This document shows, piece after piece, positions 25,634-33,528 of a DNA stretch of 42,144 bases. The stretch is from Gluconobacter oxydans (GTDB lineage Bacteria; Pseudomonadota; Alphaproteobacteria; Acetobacterales; Acetobacteraceae): positions 1 to 42,144 of the forward strand of contig NZ_BJNM01000021.1 of assembly GCF_006539685.1 (NCBI RefSeq). Direction: 5' to 3'. Both the position numbers and the translations under genes were made by a program. The notes beneath the pieces are model-generated. The model had not been told where the DNA came from and did no database searches. It saw nothing but the letters and a program-made list of their open reading frames with translations. The first letter of the stretch is position 1. Each line of letters opens with the position of its first letter.

Positions 25634-27322
25634 ATGACACAGAAGACATTCCCCCGACGCAGCCTGTTTCTTGCCACTGTCCTGACAGCGGTTCTTCTCG
25701 CTCCGGTCACCGGTCATGCCGACCCGACAGCCGAGATCAGCCCGTCCCGCATGTCGGAGACGATGAAAATCCTGGCCTCCGACCGGTTCGAGGGCCGTGC
25801 TCCCGGAACGGAAGGGGAGAAGGTCACGGTTCCCTGGCTGATCGAGCAGTACAAGGCTCTGGGACTTGAGCCGGCTGGTGAAAATGGCGGATGGACGCAG
25901 ACTGTCCCCATGATCCGCACCAGAACCGCCGCGAACGGTTCCATCACGGCCCGGACCAGCGGCAGGACGCTTCCCCTGATCCAGCTTCAGGACATCTATC
26001 TTTCGACGCTACTGCCGGAAGACCGGCTGCAGGTCAAAAATGCTCCGATGGTTTTCGTGGGCTATGGCGTGCATGCGCCGGAGCGTCACTGGGATGATTT
26101 CAAGGGCGTCGATCTGAAGGGTAAGGTCGCGGTTTTCCTCGTCAACGATCCCGATTTCGATGCGGCTCCCGGTGAACCCGTCGCTGGTCGCTTCGGCGGC
26201 AAGACAATGACGTATTACGGCCGCTGGACCTACAAATACGAGGAAGCAGCGCGTCGTGGTGCTGTCGCTGCCCTGATCGTGCACGACACGGCAGGCGCGT
26301 CCTATCCTTGGAGCACGGTCGTGGCACCGGGCGGGGAGGCCTATGACGTGGAACATGCTGCCACCGAAAGCCGCCCCGTTCCCGTGCAGGGCTGGCTTGA
26401 AGGCAAGGCCGCGGCCGCACTGTTTCAGCAGGCTGGTCTGGATCTTGAGGCCCTGCGCATCAAGGCCCGTTCCGAAAGCTTCCGTCCCGTCACGCTGAAG
26501 CACACGACGCTCTCAGCCGACCTGCCGGTCACGGTCGATCGGCTGCATAGCCAGAACGTTCTCGCCAAGATCACGGGCGCGAAATATCCGGACGAGACGG
26601 TCATGTTCGGTGCCCACTGGGATGCTTACGGCAAGAGCACCGACGCGCAGGGGAACACTGTCATCCGTCGTGGCGCGATCGACGATGGTTCGGGAATTGC
26701 TGCGCTGTTCGAAATCGCCCGGGCCTTCAAGGCCGGACCAAAGCCCGACCGTACCATCCGTTTCGCCGCCTGGACAGGCGAGGAGCGCGGTCTGCTGGGA
26801 TCAGGCTGGTACGTCGCCCATCCGCTGGCTCCGCTGGACAAGACGGCTGCCAATCTGACGATGGACGTGCTCCAGATGGCTGGCCCTGCGCATAACGCCT
26901 TCATCATCGGGGCAGGGCAGGACACACTTCAGGAGCAGTTCGCAGCCGCTGTGGCTCTTCAGGGCCGCACCGCACAGCCGGAAGCCATGCCCGAGCGTGG
27001 CGCATTCTATCGCGCGGATCATCTCCCCTTCGCGCGTGCCGGGGTCCCGGTTCTTGCTGTCATGGACATGGCGGGCAAGTTCGATCTTCTGAAGGGCGGA
27101 ACGGAAGCGGGTGGCAAATGGCTGACGGCCTACATGGCCTGCTACCATCAGGCCTGCGATGCCTGGAGCCCGGACTGGGATGTGCGGGGTGCCGCGCAGG
27201 ACGTCTGGGCCGTGTGGAAAGTCGGGCATGACGTGGCGTTCTCCCATGACTGGCCACAATGGAAGGCTGGTTCGGAATTCGCCGCGATCCGCCAGAAGAC
27301 CGCTCCGGCTACGGTTCAGTAA
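25634..27322 (+). CDS. M28 family zinc peptidase with PA domain, exported
   Basis: This 562-residue aminopeptidase-like enzyme has a signal peptide (cleavage probably near VTGHA, about residue 29). A protease-associated domain sits in the first half (about 130-290; GVDLKGKVAVFLVND). The M28 catalytic domain has the zinc ligands in order: H328 and D330 (GAHWDAYG), D350/D351 (IDDGSG), E383/E384 (TGEERG), and a final histidine in RADHLPFARAGVP. The family removes N-terminal residues from peptides. It follows the GT39-like gene by 15 bases and converges on the LysR gene. Confidence 0.93.
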   Translation: MTQKTFPRRSLFLATVLTAVLLAPVTGHADPTAEISPSRMSETMKILASDRFEGRAPGTEGEKVTVPWLIEQYKALGLEPAGENGGWTQTVPMIRTRTAANGSITARTSGRTLPLIQLQDIYLSTLLPEDRLQVKNAPMVFVGYGVHAPERHWDDFKGVDLKGKVAVFLVNDPDFDAAPGEPVAGRFGGKTMTYYGRWTYKYEEAARRGAVAALIVHDTAGASYPWSTVVAPGGEAYDVEHAATESRPVPVQGWLEGKAAAALFQQAGLDLEALRIKARSESFRPVTLKHTTLSADLPVTVDRLHSQNVLAKITGAKYPDETVMFGAHWDAYGKSTDAQGNTVIRRGAIDDGSGIAALFEIARAFKAGPKPDRTIRFAAWTGEERGLLGSGWYVAHPLAPLDKTAANLTMDVLQMAGPAHNAFIIGAGQDTLQEQFAAAVALQGRTAQPEAMPERGAFYRADHLPFARAGVPVLAVMDMAGKFDLLKGGTEAGGKWLTAYMACYHQACDAWSPDWDVRGAAQDVWAVWKVGHDVAFSHDWPQWKAGSEFAAIRQKTAPATVQ

Positions 27323-27343
27323 AGGACGCTTTTCCCGGTTTCG

Positions 27344-28255
27344 TCAGATCGTCCAGGGCGGAACCGGACCATAGCGTTCAACCAGAAAATCGATCATCGC
27401 CCGGATTTTGAGCGGGACATGAGGCGTCGGAGCATAGACAGCATGCAGTTCCGGCCCCGTCATGACGGGTACATCAAGCGGCAGCGGAACCAGCCGACCT
27501 GATTTCAGCTCATCCGAAACGATGAATGTCGGCTGATAGATGATGCCCTGTCCGGCCACGGCAGCCTCGCGCAGGATATCGCCGTTATTGGCATGCATGG
27601 GACCGCTCACCGGGACCGTGCGCTCGCCGTTCGGACCAAAGCTCCAGCGCGCGCTGCTGATCTCGTCACCGAGCGTATAGCCCAGACAGCGGTGGTTCGG
27701 CAGGTCGGCAACGCTGCGGGGCGTGCCATACTCTTCCAGATAGGACGGCGCCGCGCAGACCACGAAATCGACCTGTGCCAGCCGACGCGACCGCAACGCG
27801 CTCGATGGCATCCGCCCGATGCGCAGCGTCAGATCCCATCCTTCGGTAATCGGATCAATCCTCCGGTCATCCAGCCCCAGTTCGACCGTGACAAGGGGAT
27901 GGCGTCGGCTGAACTCCGGCAGGATCGGTCCGACATGGCGGATGGCGAATGAGACTGGCGCATTCAGGCGCAGCAGCCCGCGCGGCTCCTGATTTTCCGC
28001 CGAGACTTCCTGTTCCATCTCTTCCAGATCCGTCAGGATTTTCTGACTGCGGATGAAAAAGAGACGCCCCGGTTCCGTGAGCGACAGCTTGCGCGTGCTG
28101 CGATGGAACAGCGAGATCCCCAGCCGGCTTTCCAGCGCAGCAATATGTTTCGTGACCATCGTCTGCGACAGACCCAGCGAGCGTGCGGCTCCTGAAAAGC
28201 TGCCCTGAGCCACGACCTTTGCAAAAACCTGCATGCCCGTGAAGCGATCAAGCAT
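27344..28255 (-). CDS. LysR-family transcriptional regulator
   Basis: This 303-residue regulator has the N-terminal LysR winged helix (residues 4-62: FAKVVAQGSFSGAARSLGLS, then HIAALESRLGISLFHRSTR) and a C-terminal substrate-binding-like effector domain. It is of the widespread CrgA/DsdC-like group that regulates divergent genes. It is transcribed away from a DODA-type dioxygenase gene with about 105 bases between the starts, and these are its likely targets. An inverted repeat in that gap may be its binding site. The effector is unknown. Confidence 0.95.
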   Translation of the reverse strand: MLDRFTGMQVFAKVVAQGSFSGAARSLGLSQTMVTKHIAALESRLGISLFHRSTRKLSLTEPGRLFFIRSQKILTDLEEMEQEVSAENQEPRGLLRLNAPVSFAIRHVGPILPEFSRRHPLVTVELGLDDRRIDPITEGWDLTLRIGRMPSSALRSRRLAQVDFVVCAAPSYLEEYGTPRSVADLPNHRCLGYTLGDEISSARWSFGPNGERTVPVSGPMHANNGDILREAAVAGQGIIYQPTFIVSDELKSGRLVPLPLDVPVMTGPELHAVYAPTPHVPLKIRAMIDFLVERYGPVPPWTI

Positions 28256-28277
28256 TCACCTCACACTCCTGGTGTCA

Positions 28278-28293
28278 GATCCTATCCCGGATC
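28278..28293. promoter_or_regulatory. Candidate LysR operator
   Basis: GATCC-TATCCC-GGATC is a perfect 5-base inverted repeat with a 6-base spacer, in the 105-base gap between the divergent LysR and dioxygenase genes. Position and symmetry fit a LysR site; nothing else supports it. Confidence 0.35.
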
Positions 28294-28360
28294 AGGGAAT
28301 TATTCTTTTCGGGTGAGGGTGGCAAGATCAGTCCCATCGTACGGAACGGAGGCACTCACC

Positions 28361-29176
28361 ATGACCCTGAACGATCAGGACACGACGCGGCAGCCCGTTC
28401 TTTTCCTGCCGCATGGAAGTGGCCCGTGCTTCTTCATGGAGTGGGGGACGACATGGGACCACATGGCTGCCTATCTCCGTTTTGTAGGGCCCTCCCTGGC
28501 ACGTCGTCCGGATGCCATTGTGGTCATGTCCGGTCATTGGGAGACGTCGGATATGGTCGTCGGATCAGCGGCTCATCCGTCGCTGATCTACGATTATTAC
28601 GGCTTTCCGCCTCACACCTATCAGCTTGAATATCCCGTACCCGGATCGCCGATCGTGGCAGGGAAAATCCGCGATCTCCTGCGTCACAGGGGTATGGCCT
28701 GTACGGAAAATGCCACGCGTGGACTGGATCACGGGGTCTTCATTCCATTCATGCTCGCATTTCCTGATGCGGATATCCCGGTTGTGGAGATTTCCCTGCC
28801 AGGGTCGCTGGATGCCGCAGGCGTCCTGCAACTCGGGGAAATGCTGGCGCCTCTGCGGGATGAAAACATCCTGATCGTGGGCACGGGCATGACTTACCAC
28901 AACATGCGCCATCTAATGCGACCCGATGCCGTGTCGGATGCACAATCCGTCGCGTTCGACACCTGGCTTCCGCAGGCGGTCGAGGCTCCGCCTGCTCGTC
29001 GCACACAGAGCCTGCTGGACTGGGAGCACGCCCCGTTTGCGCGGGAGTGCCACCCTCAGCCGGAACATCTCCTGCCGTTGATGTTCGCCGCCGGAGCCGC
29101 GGGAACCGATGCAGGTCATCGCGATTACAACGATATCGTCATGGGGAAGGCCCTGTCCGGCTTCCGGTTTGGCTGA
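28361..29176 (+). CDS. DODA-type (class III) extradiol ring-cleavage dioxygenase family protein
   Basis: This 271-residue protein is of the LigB/DODA superfamily (YgiD-like), enzymes that use a single metal ion to open catechol rings with oxygen. The metal-ligand histidines are visible in LPHGSGP, in MSGHWET and in GLDHGVFIPF, the last being the strongest family hallmark. IVGTGMTYHNMR corresponds to the conserved G-S-G-x-x-x-H-N segment. I chose the ATG at 28361, with GGAGG nine bases upstream, rather than an upstream in-frame start at 28313. It is divergent from LysR and 33 bases before a YceI gene. The physiological substrate is unknown. Confidence 0.92.
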   Translation: MTLNDQDTTRQPVLFLPHGSGPCFFMEWGTTWDHMAAYLRFVGPSLARRPDAIVVMSGHWETSDMVVGSAAHPSLIYDYYGFPPHTYQLEYPVPGSPIVAGKIRDLLRHRGMACTENATRGLDHGVFIPFMLAFPDADIPVVEISLPGSLDAAGVLQLGEMLAPLRDENILIVGTGMTYHNMRHLMRPDAVSDAQSVAFDTWLPQAVEAPPARRTQSLLDWEHAPFARECHPQPEHLLPLMFAAGAAGTDAGHRDYNDIVMGKALSGFRFG

Positions 29177-29209
29177 CTTCTTCACTTCATCAAGAAAGAT
29201 CATGACATC

Positions 29210-29821
29210 ATGAAAACACGTTTCCTCAAGGGCGCAGGCGCAGCGTTCGCTCTCACACTCCTGTCTTCCACGGCTTATGCCGCCAACCCTGCGGATGTGC
29301 AGTCCGGCGCCTATACGGTCGAGACCAGCCATACGCAGATCGGCTTCTCCGTGCTGCATTTCGGCTTCACCTATTATTCCGGCCAGATCTCCGGTGTCAC
29401 CGGCGCGCTTCAGCTTGATACGGCCCACCCCGAGGCCTCGCACCTGAACGTGACCATCCCGGTTTCGAGCATTTCAACCACCAGCACGGTTCTGACCAGC
29501 GAACTCAAGAACGGTGAATGGTTTGATGTCGCAAAATATCCGGATGCGACCTTCGTCTCGACGCAGGTTCGTCGCACGGGCACGGATGAGGCCCTGGTGA
29601 CCGGCAACCTGACGCTGCATGGCGTCACGCACCCGGAAGTCCTGCACGTCCATTTCGTGGGCGCAGGCGTCAACCCGATGGACAAGGCCTATACGGTCGG
29701 TTTTCAGGCCGAAGCGACGATCCATCGCAGCGATTTCGGCGTGAAGAAATATGTCCCCTATGTCGGCGATGACGTGACGCTGACGATTGCCGGGGCGTTT
29801 GAGAAGACTGCCGCGAAATAA
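29210..29821 (+). CDS. YceI family periplasmic protein
   Basis: This 203-residue exported protein has a signal peptide ending near STAYA (about residue 24) and the YceI beta-barrel (lipocalin-like fold). The family start reads YTVETSHTQIGFSVLHFGF, and the conserved region later is MDKAYTVGFQAEATIHRSDFGV. YceI proteins bind polyisoprenoids or other amphiphiles in the periplasm. It follows the dioxygenase gene by 33 bases, so the pair may be under the same LysR regulator. A strong terminator follows. Confidence 0.94.
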   Translation: MKTRFLKGAGAAFALTLLSSTAYAANPADVQSGAYTVETSHTQIGFSVLHFGFTYYSGQISGVTGALQLDTAHPEASHLNVTIPVSSISTTSTVLTSELKNGEWFDVAKYPDATFVSTQVRRTGTDEALVTGNLTLHGVTHPEVLHVHFVGAGVNPMDKAYTVGFQAEATIHRSDFGVKKYVPYVGDDVTLTIAGAFEKTAAK

Positions 29822-29832
29822 CGCGCATAAAA

Positions 29833-29858
29833 AAACGGCCCACGAAAGTGGGCCGTTT
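29833..29858. terminator. Bidirectional intrinsic terminator between yceI-like and MFS genes
   Basis: An 11-base-pair perfect stem (29833-29843 with 29848-29858, loop GAAA) has A-rich sequence on its left and T-rich on its right. It can therefore stop both the rightward YceI transcript and the leftward MFS transcript. Confidence 0.9.
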
Positions 29859-29882
29859 CCTTTTTCGGACTGTCCGGAAAAA

Positions 29883-31175
29883 TCAGGACGTCTTGCGGAC
29901 TTTCCATCCGGTTTCCTTGAGCAGGAAGCCGAGCAGAATGGCAATTCCGATACCGATGACCAGCGGCAGGAAAGCCGTATGGAACTGTTCCATCGTCTCC
30001 GGCGCGTCCTTGCCCATCAGGGCGGAAACGAGCGGCGACATGATGCCGGTCGTGCCGAACACGAGGAAATTCATGACGCCAGCGGCTGTTCCCTTGACCT
30101 CGGGCGGATTGACTTCCTTCATCGAGGAGAACGGGATCATAGCCGCCCCGGACGCAATGCCCATGATCAGCGCCACGGAGTAGTGCGGCATAACGCCGAC
30201 CGGCACGTAAAGTGCGCAGAGCGACGCTGCCAGAAGCACCAGTGCGCCACCGATCATGACAGGCTTGCGACGGCCGATCTTGTCGGAAATCCAGCCCAGA
30301 AGCGGGCAGCCGATGACCCAGCCGATGGGGACCATCGACACATCCGTGGCCGCAAAGCCCATCGTCGTGTGTTCGCCCTTGCTCAGCATCAGCGCACCCC
30401 AGCCCAGAGCACCGATCGTGGTCGGCACGAAGAGCAGGCCACCGGCAAGACCGGCAATCCAGCTCTGCGGGTTGGAGAAGATGATCTTGAAGGGACGTAG
30501 CAGGTTGGCCATGGAAAAATCGCCATGGTGCTGGGCGCTGTCACCCGTATCGCGTGGCATGACGAAAAAGACCGCCACAGCCAGCAGGAGCCCGATAACA
30601 CCAAAGCCCAGCCAGACCGACTGCCAGGGGATATGGAACGACCCATGCGGATCGATCAGGATGCGCGTCGGCTTGGAGCCGAAGGCGGCACCAGCCATAC
30701 CCATGCACTGCGTCAGACCGACGAAAAGCGCCAGCGTCCGGGCCGGAAGATAGCGTGCGGCAACATAGGACGCGCCGACGAAGGCACAGATCGCACCAAT
30801 ACCCTGGATGATGTAACCGCCGATACCCGCAACCAGGCTGCCCTGGCCGAAGATCAGACAGCCCACGCCCGTGATGGCAATGAACATCGGCATGATGGCA
30901 TGGGCGCCGTAGCGGTCCAGCAGCACGCCCACGGCAAGGGCCATCAGCGCGTAGACGATGTAATAGGACGCAATCATCAGGCCGAGATGACTGTTGCCCC
31001 AGGCGTGCGTCAGCTCATCCTGCATGATGCCGGGAGCGGAACGGATGGCATACTGATAGAAGTAGAACAGCGCGCACAGGAACCACGACAGCACATAAAG
31101 CGGCTGAAGTTTCTGCGGTTGCGTCGGGGACGGATTCAGGGGCTTGGGCGGCGCCTGAGTTGTTGTGCCAGACAT
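29883..31175 (-). CDS. MFS transporter
   Basis: This 430-residue protein has twelve predicted membrane helices with a central cytoplasmic loop near residue 210. The MFS signature between helices 2 and 3 reads GVLLDRYGAHAI, and its second-half copy reads GWISDKIGRRKPV. The first helix segment FYFYQYAIRSAPGIM is typical of organic-anion or sugar-acid symporters, but the substrate cannot be assigned. The ATG has GGAG seven bases upstream. It lies 130 bases downstream of the porin gene on the same strand, so outer- and inner-membrane steps for one solute may be encoded together. Confidence 0.9.
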   Translation of the reverse strand: MSGTTTQAPPKPLNPSPTQPQKLQPLYVLSWFLCALFYFYQYAIRSAPGIMQDELTHAWGNSHLGLMIASYYIVYALMALAVGVLLDRYGAHAIMPMFIAITGVGCLIFGQGSLVAGIGGYIIQGIGAICAFVGASYVAARYLPARTLALFVGLTQCMGMAGAAFGSKPTRILIDPHGSFHIPWQSVWLGFGVIGLLLAVAVFFVMPRDTGDSAQHHGDFSMANLLRPFKIIFSNPQSWIAGLAGGLLFVPTTIGALGWGALMLSKGEHTTMGFAATDVSMVPIGWVIGCPLLGWISDKIGRRKPVMIGGALVLLAASLCALYVPVGVMPHYSVALIMGIASGAAMIPFSSMKEVNPPEVKGTAAGVMNFLVFGTTGIMSPLVSALMGKDAPETMEQFHTAFLPLVIGIGIAILLGFLLKETGWKVRKTS

Positions 31176-31305
31176 GAAATTCTCCAGAGTGTCATGGCTG
31201 GCCTGTCAGACCGGAAACCATGACTGTGAGGGCGCGAAAGTCTTGAAAAAAGCGTGTTTGCCGGTTGGAATGATTTGTCAAGTAATGTGAATATTTCACC
31301 AGATG

Positions 31306-33234
31306 TTATTGCTGGAAGGGGTAATAACGGAAGGTCACATACACCGTATGTCCGTAAGTCGTGGGATCGACGGCATGATCCGCGCCGTCATTGCCCTTGA
31401 AGGCGAACTTCCGGATATAGGTGTACTGAAGCCCGCCCATGACACTGCCGTAATGGCCGTCCAGGAAGTGCCACCAGCCGCCGGTCGTCAGGGAGGCCAG
31501 CGTTCTCGTCTGGGCGGAGCACGTTCCGAATTCGTATTCACAGCCGGAGAGGTTCAGGTCCGTCGCGCCATAACCATGCTGGATGCCGTCGGCGCCCAGA
31601 TAGGTACGGCGTCCCGCGCTCTCCACACCGCCATAGGTGTAAAGCAGCACGGACCGTGCCGGATGTCCGACCAGCCCGAGCGAACCCATGATTTCCGGGA
31701 TCGGAGTGGGATTGCCGTTGCTATCGAAGGTCGTATCGGGAATGAGGCTGGGCCCGTAACGTCCGACACCCTGACCGGCGAGCACGTTTCCGGTCAGCTG
31801 AAGCTTGTCCGTCCCGAGCGGCACGGTCATACCAGCGCCCACGCCACCGCCGAACTGCGTGCTTTTGTGGGTATGGTTCTCGCCAGCCGGCTGAACCAGT
31901 CCACGGAACCAGCGGGCAAGGCCAAAGACCTCATAATGCCCGAAGGACGTATCAACCGCCGTTTTCAGGACGATGTCGGGGGCCGGATTGTAGCTGTACT
32001 GCGTGTTCGGGTTCAGCAGGACGCCACCGCTATTGGCGTAATAGACCCGCGGCCCGGCCAGATGGCCGTAGCTGGCCGGGAGGGTCCCGCCGGAGCTGAG
32101 CGTATCGGAGAAACCGACCGTCGCCTGGGGATCCTCGATCGACAGCGCGATCCAGTATTTCTTGTTCCAGTCCTTGGCGATGCGGATCTGCGGGACACGC
32201 GTAAAGGTAATGCCCGGGATCTGGTTGTTATCCGTCACGGCCGGGAGCTGTTCCTGACGGGGAATGACGCCCTTGGCGTAATTGGTCGTCAGGCTCCAGG
32301 CCTGGCCCATGAGGACATGCAGCCCCCAGTCCTTCTGCGTGAACGTGAAATATCCCTGCCGCAGACGGGGGGTATAACCGTTGATCTGCACACTGTTGGT
32401 CGTCCCGCCAGACCCGCCGAAATCGCTCTCAACATAAGCCTGAAGACGCACGGACTTGGTCGGATTGGCTTCCAGAAGCGTGGAGAAACGCGAAAGCTGT
32501 GCGGAAAACCGTTCCTCGCTCAGCCCGTGATTGGGACTGTTGGCATACGGGAAATTGTTCCACGCCGTCGCAGGGCCACTGGTCATGTTCGAACTTCTCC
32601 AGATGTTGGAGAAATCGATGAACCCGCCCAGCCTGACCGTCAGATTGCCAATCTGGAAGACCGGCGGAAGATGATCCACTTCCGTCTGGGTAATGGCGAG
32701 CGGACTGGACGATGTCAGGTCGATGGATGTCCGATGCGCTTCGTTGTGCTGGTTGCCCAGCCACTGGAACAGCGGCGGCGGTGTCTGGTGGGCCGGTGTA
32801 ACGATCGGGGTTGAGGGGACCGTTGCGGATCCTGCCGTGACGCTGTCCGGGGCGAAGCCTGCTGTTGAAACCGGCATGATCCCGCTGCTGGGGCGGGGAA
32901 TGCTGCTGGCCGGAGAGGATGGCGATGTTGCCGCGCGGGCGGTTTCGATTTTGGGGGTCTCGCCCTTTATCGGAAGCCTGCGCGCGACGGAGGTTTTCGG
33001 GGTATTCGGACGGGCCGCATGGGAGGGCGATCCTGCATGGCGGCGTTGCTCGATGGCCTGAAGACGGCCTTCGAGCATGCGCATCTCCGCCTTGATTGCG
33101 GCCAGTTCCTGGTCATCGGCGCTCTGGGCAAAGGCAGGAAGGGGGGAGCCAATGAAGAAGACAGCACCCAGGAGCAGTCTGTACCGTCTGGGCAGGTAAT
33201 TTCCCGTGATCTTCAGGCCACCGAGAGGAGACAC
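31306..33234 (-). CDS. DcaP-like outer membrane porin
   Basis: This 642-residue protein has a signal peptide (hydrophobic core at residues 18-33, cleavage near AFA). A short coiled coil follows (DDQELAAIKAEMRMLEGRLQAIEQ broken into heptads, about 38-62). Next is a long proline/serine/threonine-rich linker and then a beta-barrel whose last residues end in an aromatic-rich strand (VTFRYYPFQQ). A coiled coil before a large barrel is the DcaP trimeric porin layout, used for small dicarboxylates or sugars. The start is GTG at 33232-33234 with AGGAAGGG just upstream. It precedes an MFS gene on the same strand. Confidence 0.85.
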   Translation of the reverse strand: MSPLGGLKITGNYLPRRYRLLLGAVFFIGSPLPAFAQSADDQELAAIKAEMRMLEGRLQAIEQRRHAGSPSHAARPNTPKTSVARRLPIKGETPKIETARAATSPSSPASSIPRPSSGIMPVSTAGFAPDSVTAGSATVPSTPIVTPAHQTPPPLFQWLGNQHNEAHRTSIDLTSSSPLAITQTEVDHLPPVFQIGNLTVRLGGFIDFSNIWRSSNMTSGPATAWNNFPYANSPNHGLSEERFSAQLSRFSTLLEANPTKSVRLQAYVESDFGGSGGTTNSVQINGYTPRLRQGYFTFTQKDWGLHVLMGQAWSLTTNYAKGVIPRQEQLPAVTDNNQIPGITFTRVPQIRIAKDWNKKYWIALSIEDPQATVGFSDTLSSGGTLPASYGHLAGPRVYYANSGGVLLNPNTQYSYNPAPDIVLKTAVDTSFGHYEVFGLARWFRGLVQPAGENHTHKSTQFGGGVGAGMTVPLGTDKLQLTGNVLAGQGVGRYGPSLIPDTTFDSNGNPTPIPEIMGSLGLVGHPARSVLLYTYGGVESAGRRTYLGADGIQHGYGATDLNLSGCEYEFGTCSAQTRTLASLTTGGWWHFLDGHYGSVMGGLQYTYIRKFAFKGNDGADHAVDPTTYGHTVYVTFRYYPFQQ

Positions 33235-33528
33235 ACTTTTCCCTTCCTAAAATCCGTCCAAGGAATTCCATCAGTTACCCGACCGCCATGCCGATGGGAA
33301 CTGCCCGTCAGGAGAGACTTACGCGTTCACGGAAGTTTGAAAATTGATATATCTCAAAAATAACGAAAATTACACATTATTTATGGATCAGAATAACAAC
33401 TTACCACGCTTCATGGAAGTATATTCTCTATCCTGGCGTGGGTATTTGACGATTTTCATATTGGAGACAGGATACCGAGGAGGGGTTATTAAAATACAGC
33501 CCTCCTCAATAATGATTCCTGTATTTTC
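33235..33528. other. AT-rich intergenic region upstream of the porin
   Basis: About 290 bases lie between the ABC-F stop and the porin start. The stretch 33330-33420 is strikingly AT-rich for this window and probably holds the porin promoter and regulatory sites. A hairpin at 33477-33507 lies next to the ABC-F stop. I see no supportable gene. Confidence 0.6.
33477..33507 (-). terminator. Possible terminator hairpin after the ABC-F gene
   Basis: GAGGAGGG (33477-33484) pairs perfectly with CCCTCCTC (33500-33507) around a 15-base AT-rich loop, about 20 bases past the ABC-F stop. No U-run follows, so efficiency is doubtful. Confidence 0.4.

Noticed and set aside
31253-31281. Leftward TTGACA (31276-31281) as the MFS promoter
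   Set aside because: No acceptable -10 at 16-18 bases; the hexamer alone is weak evidence.
31303-32814. 503-codon frame opposite the porin
   Set aside because: The leftward frame has a signal peptide, coiled coil and barrel end; the rightward one has no domain logic.
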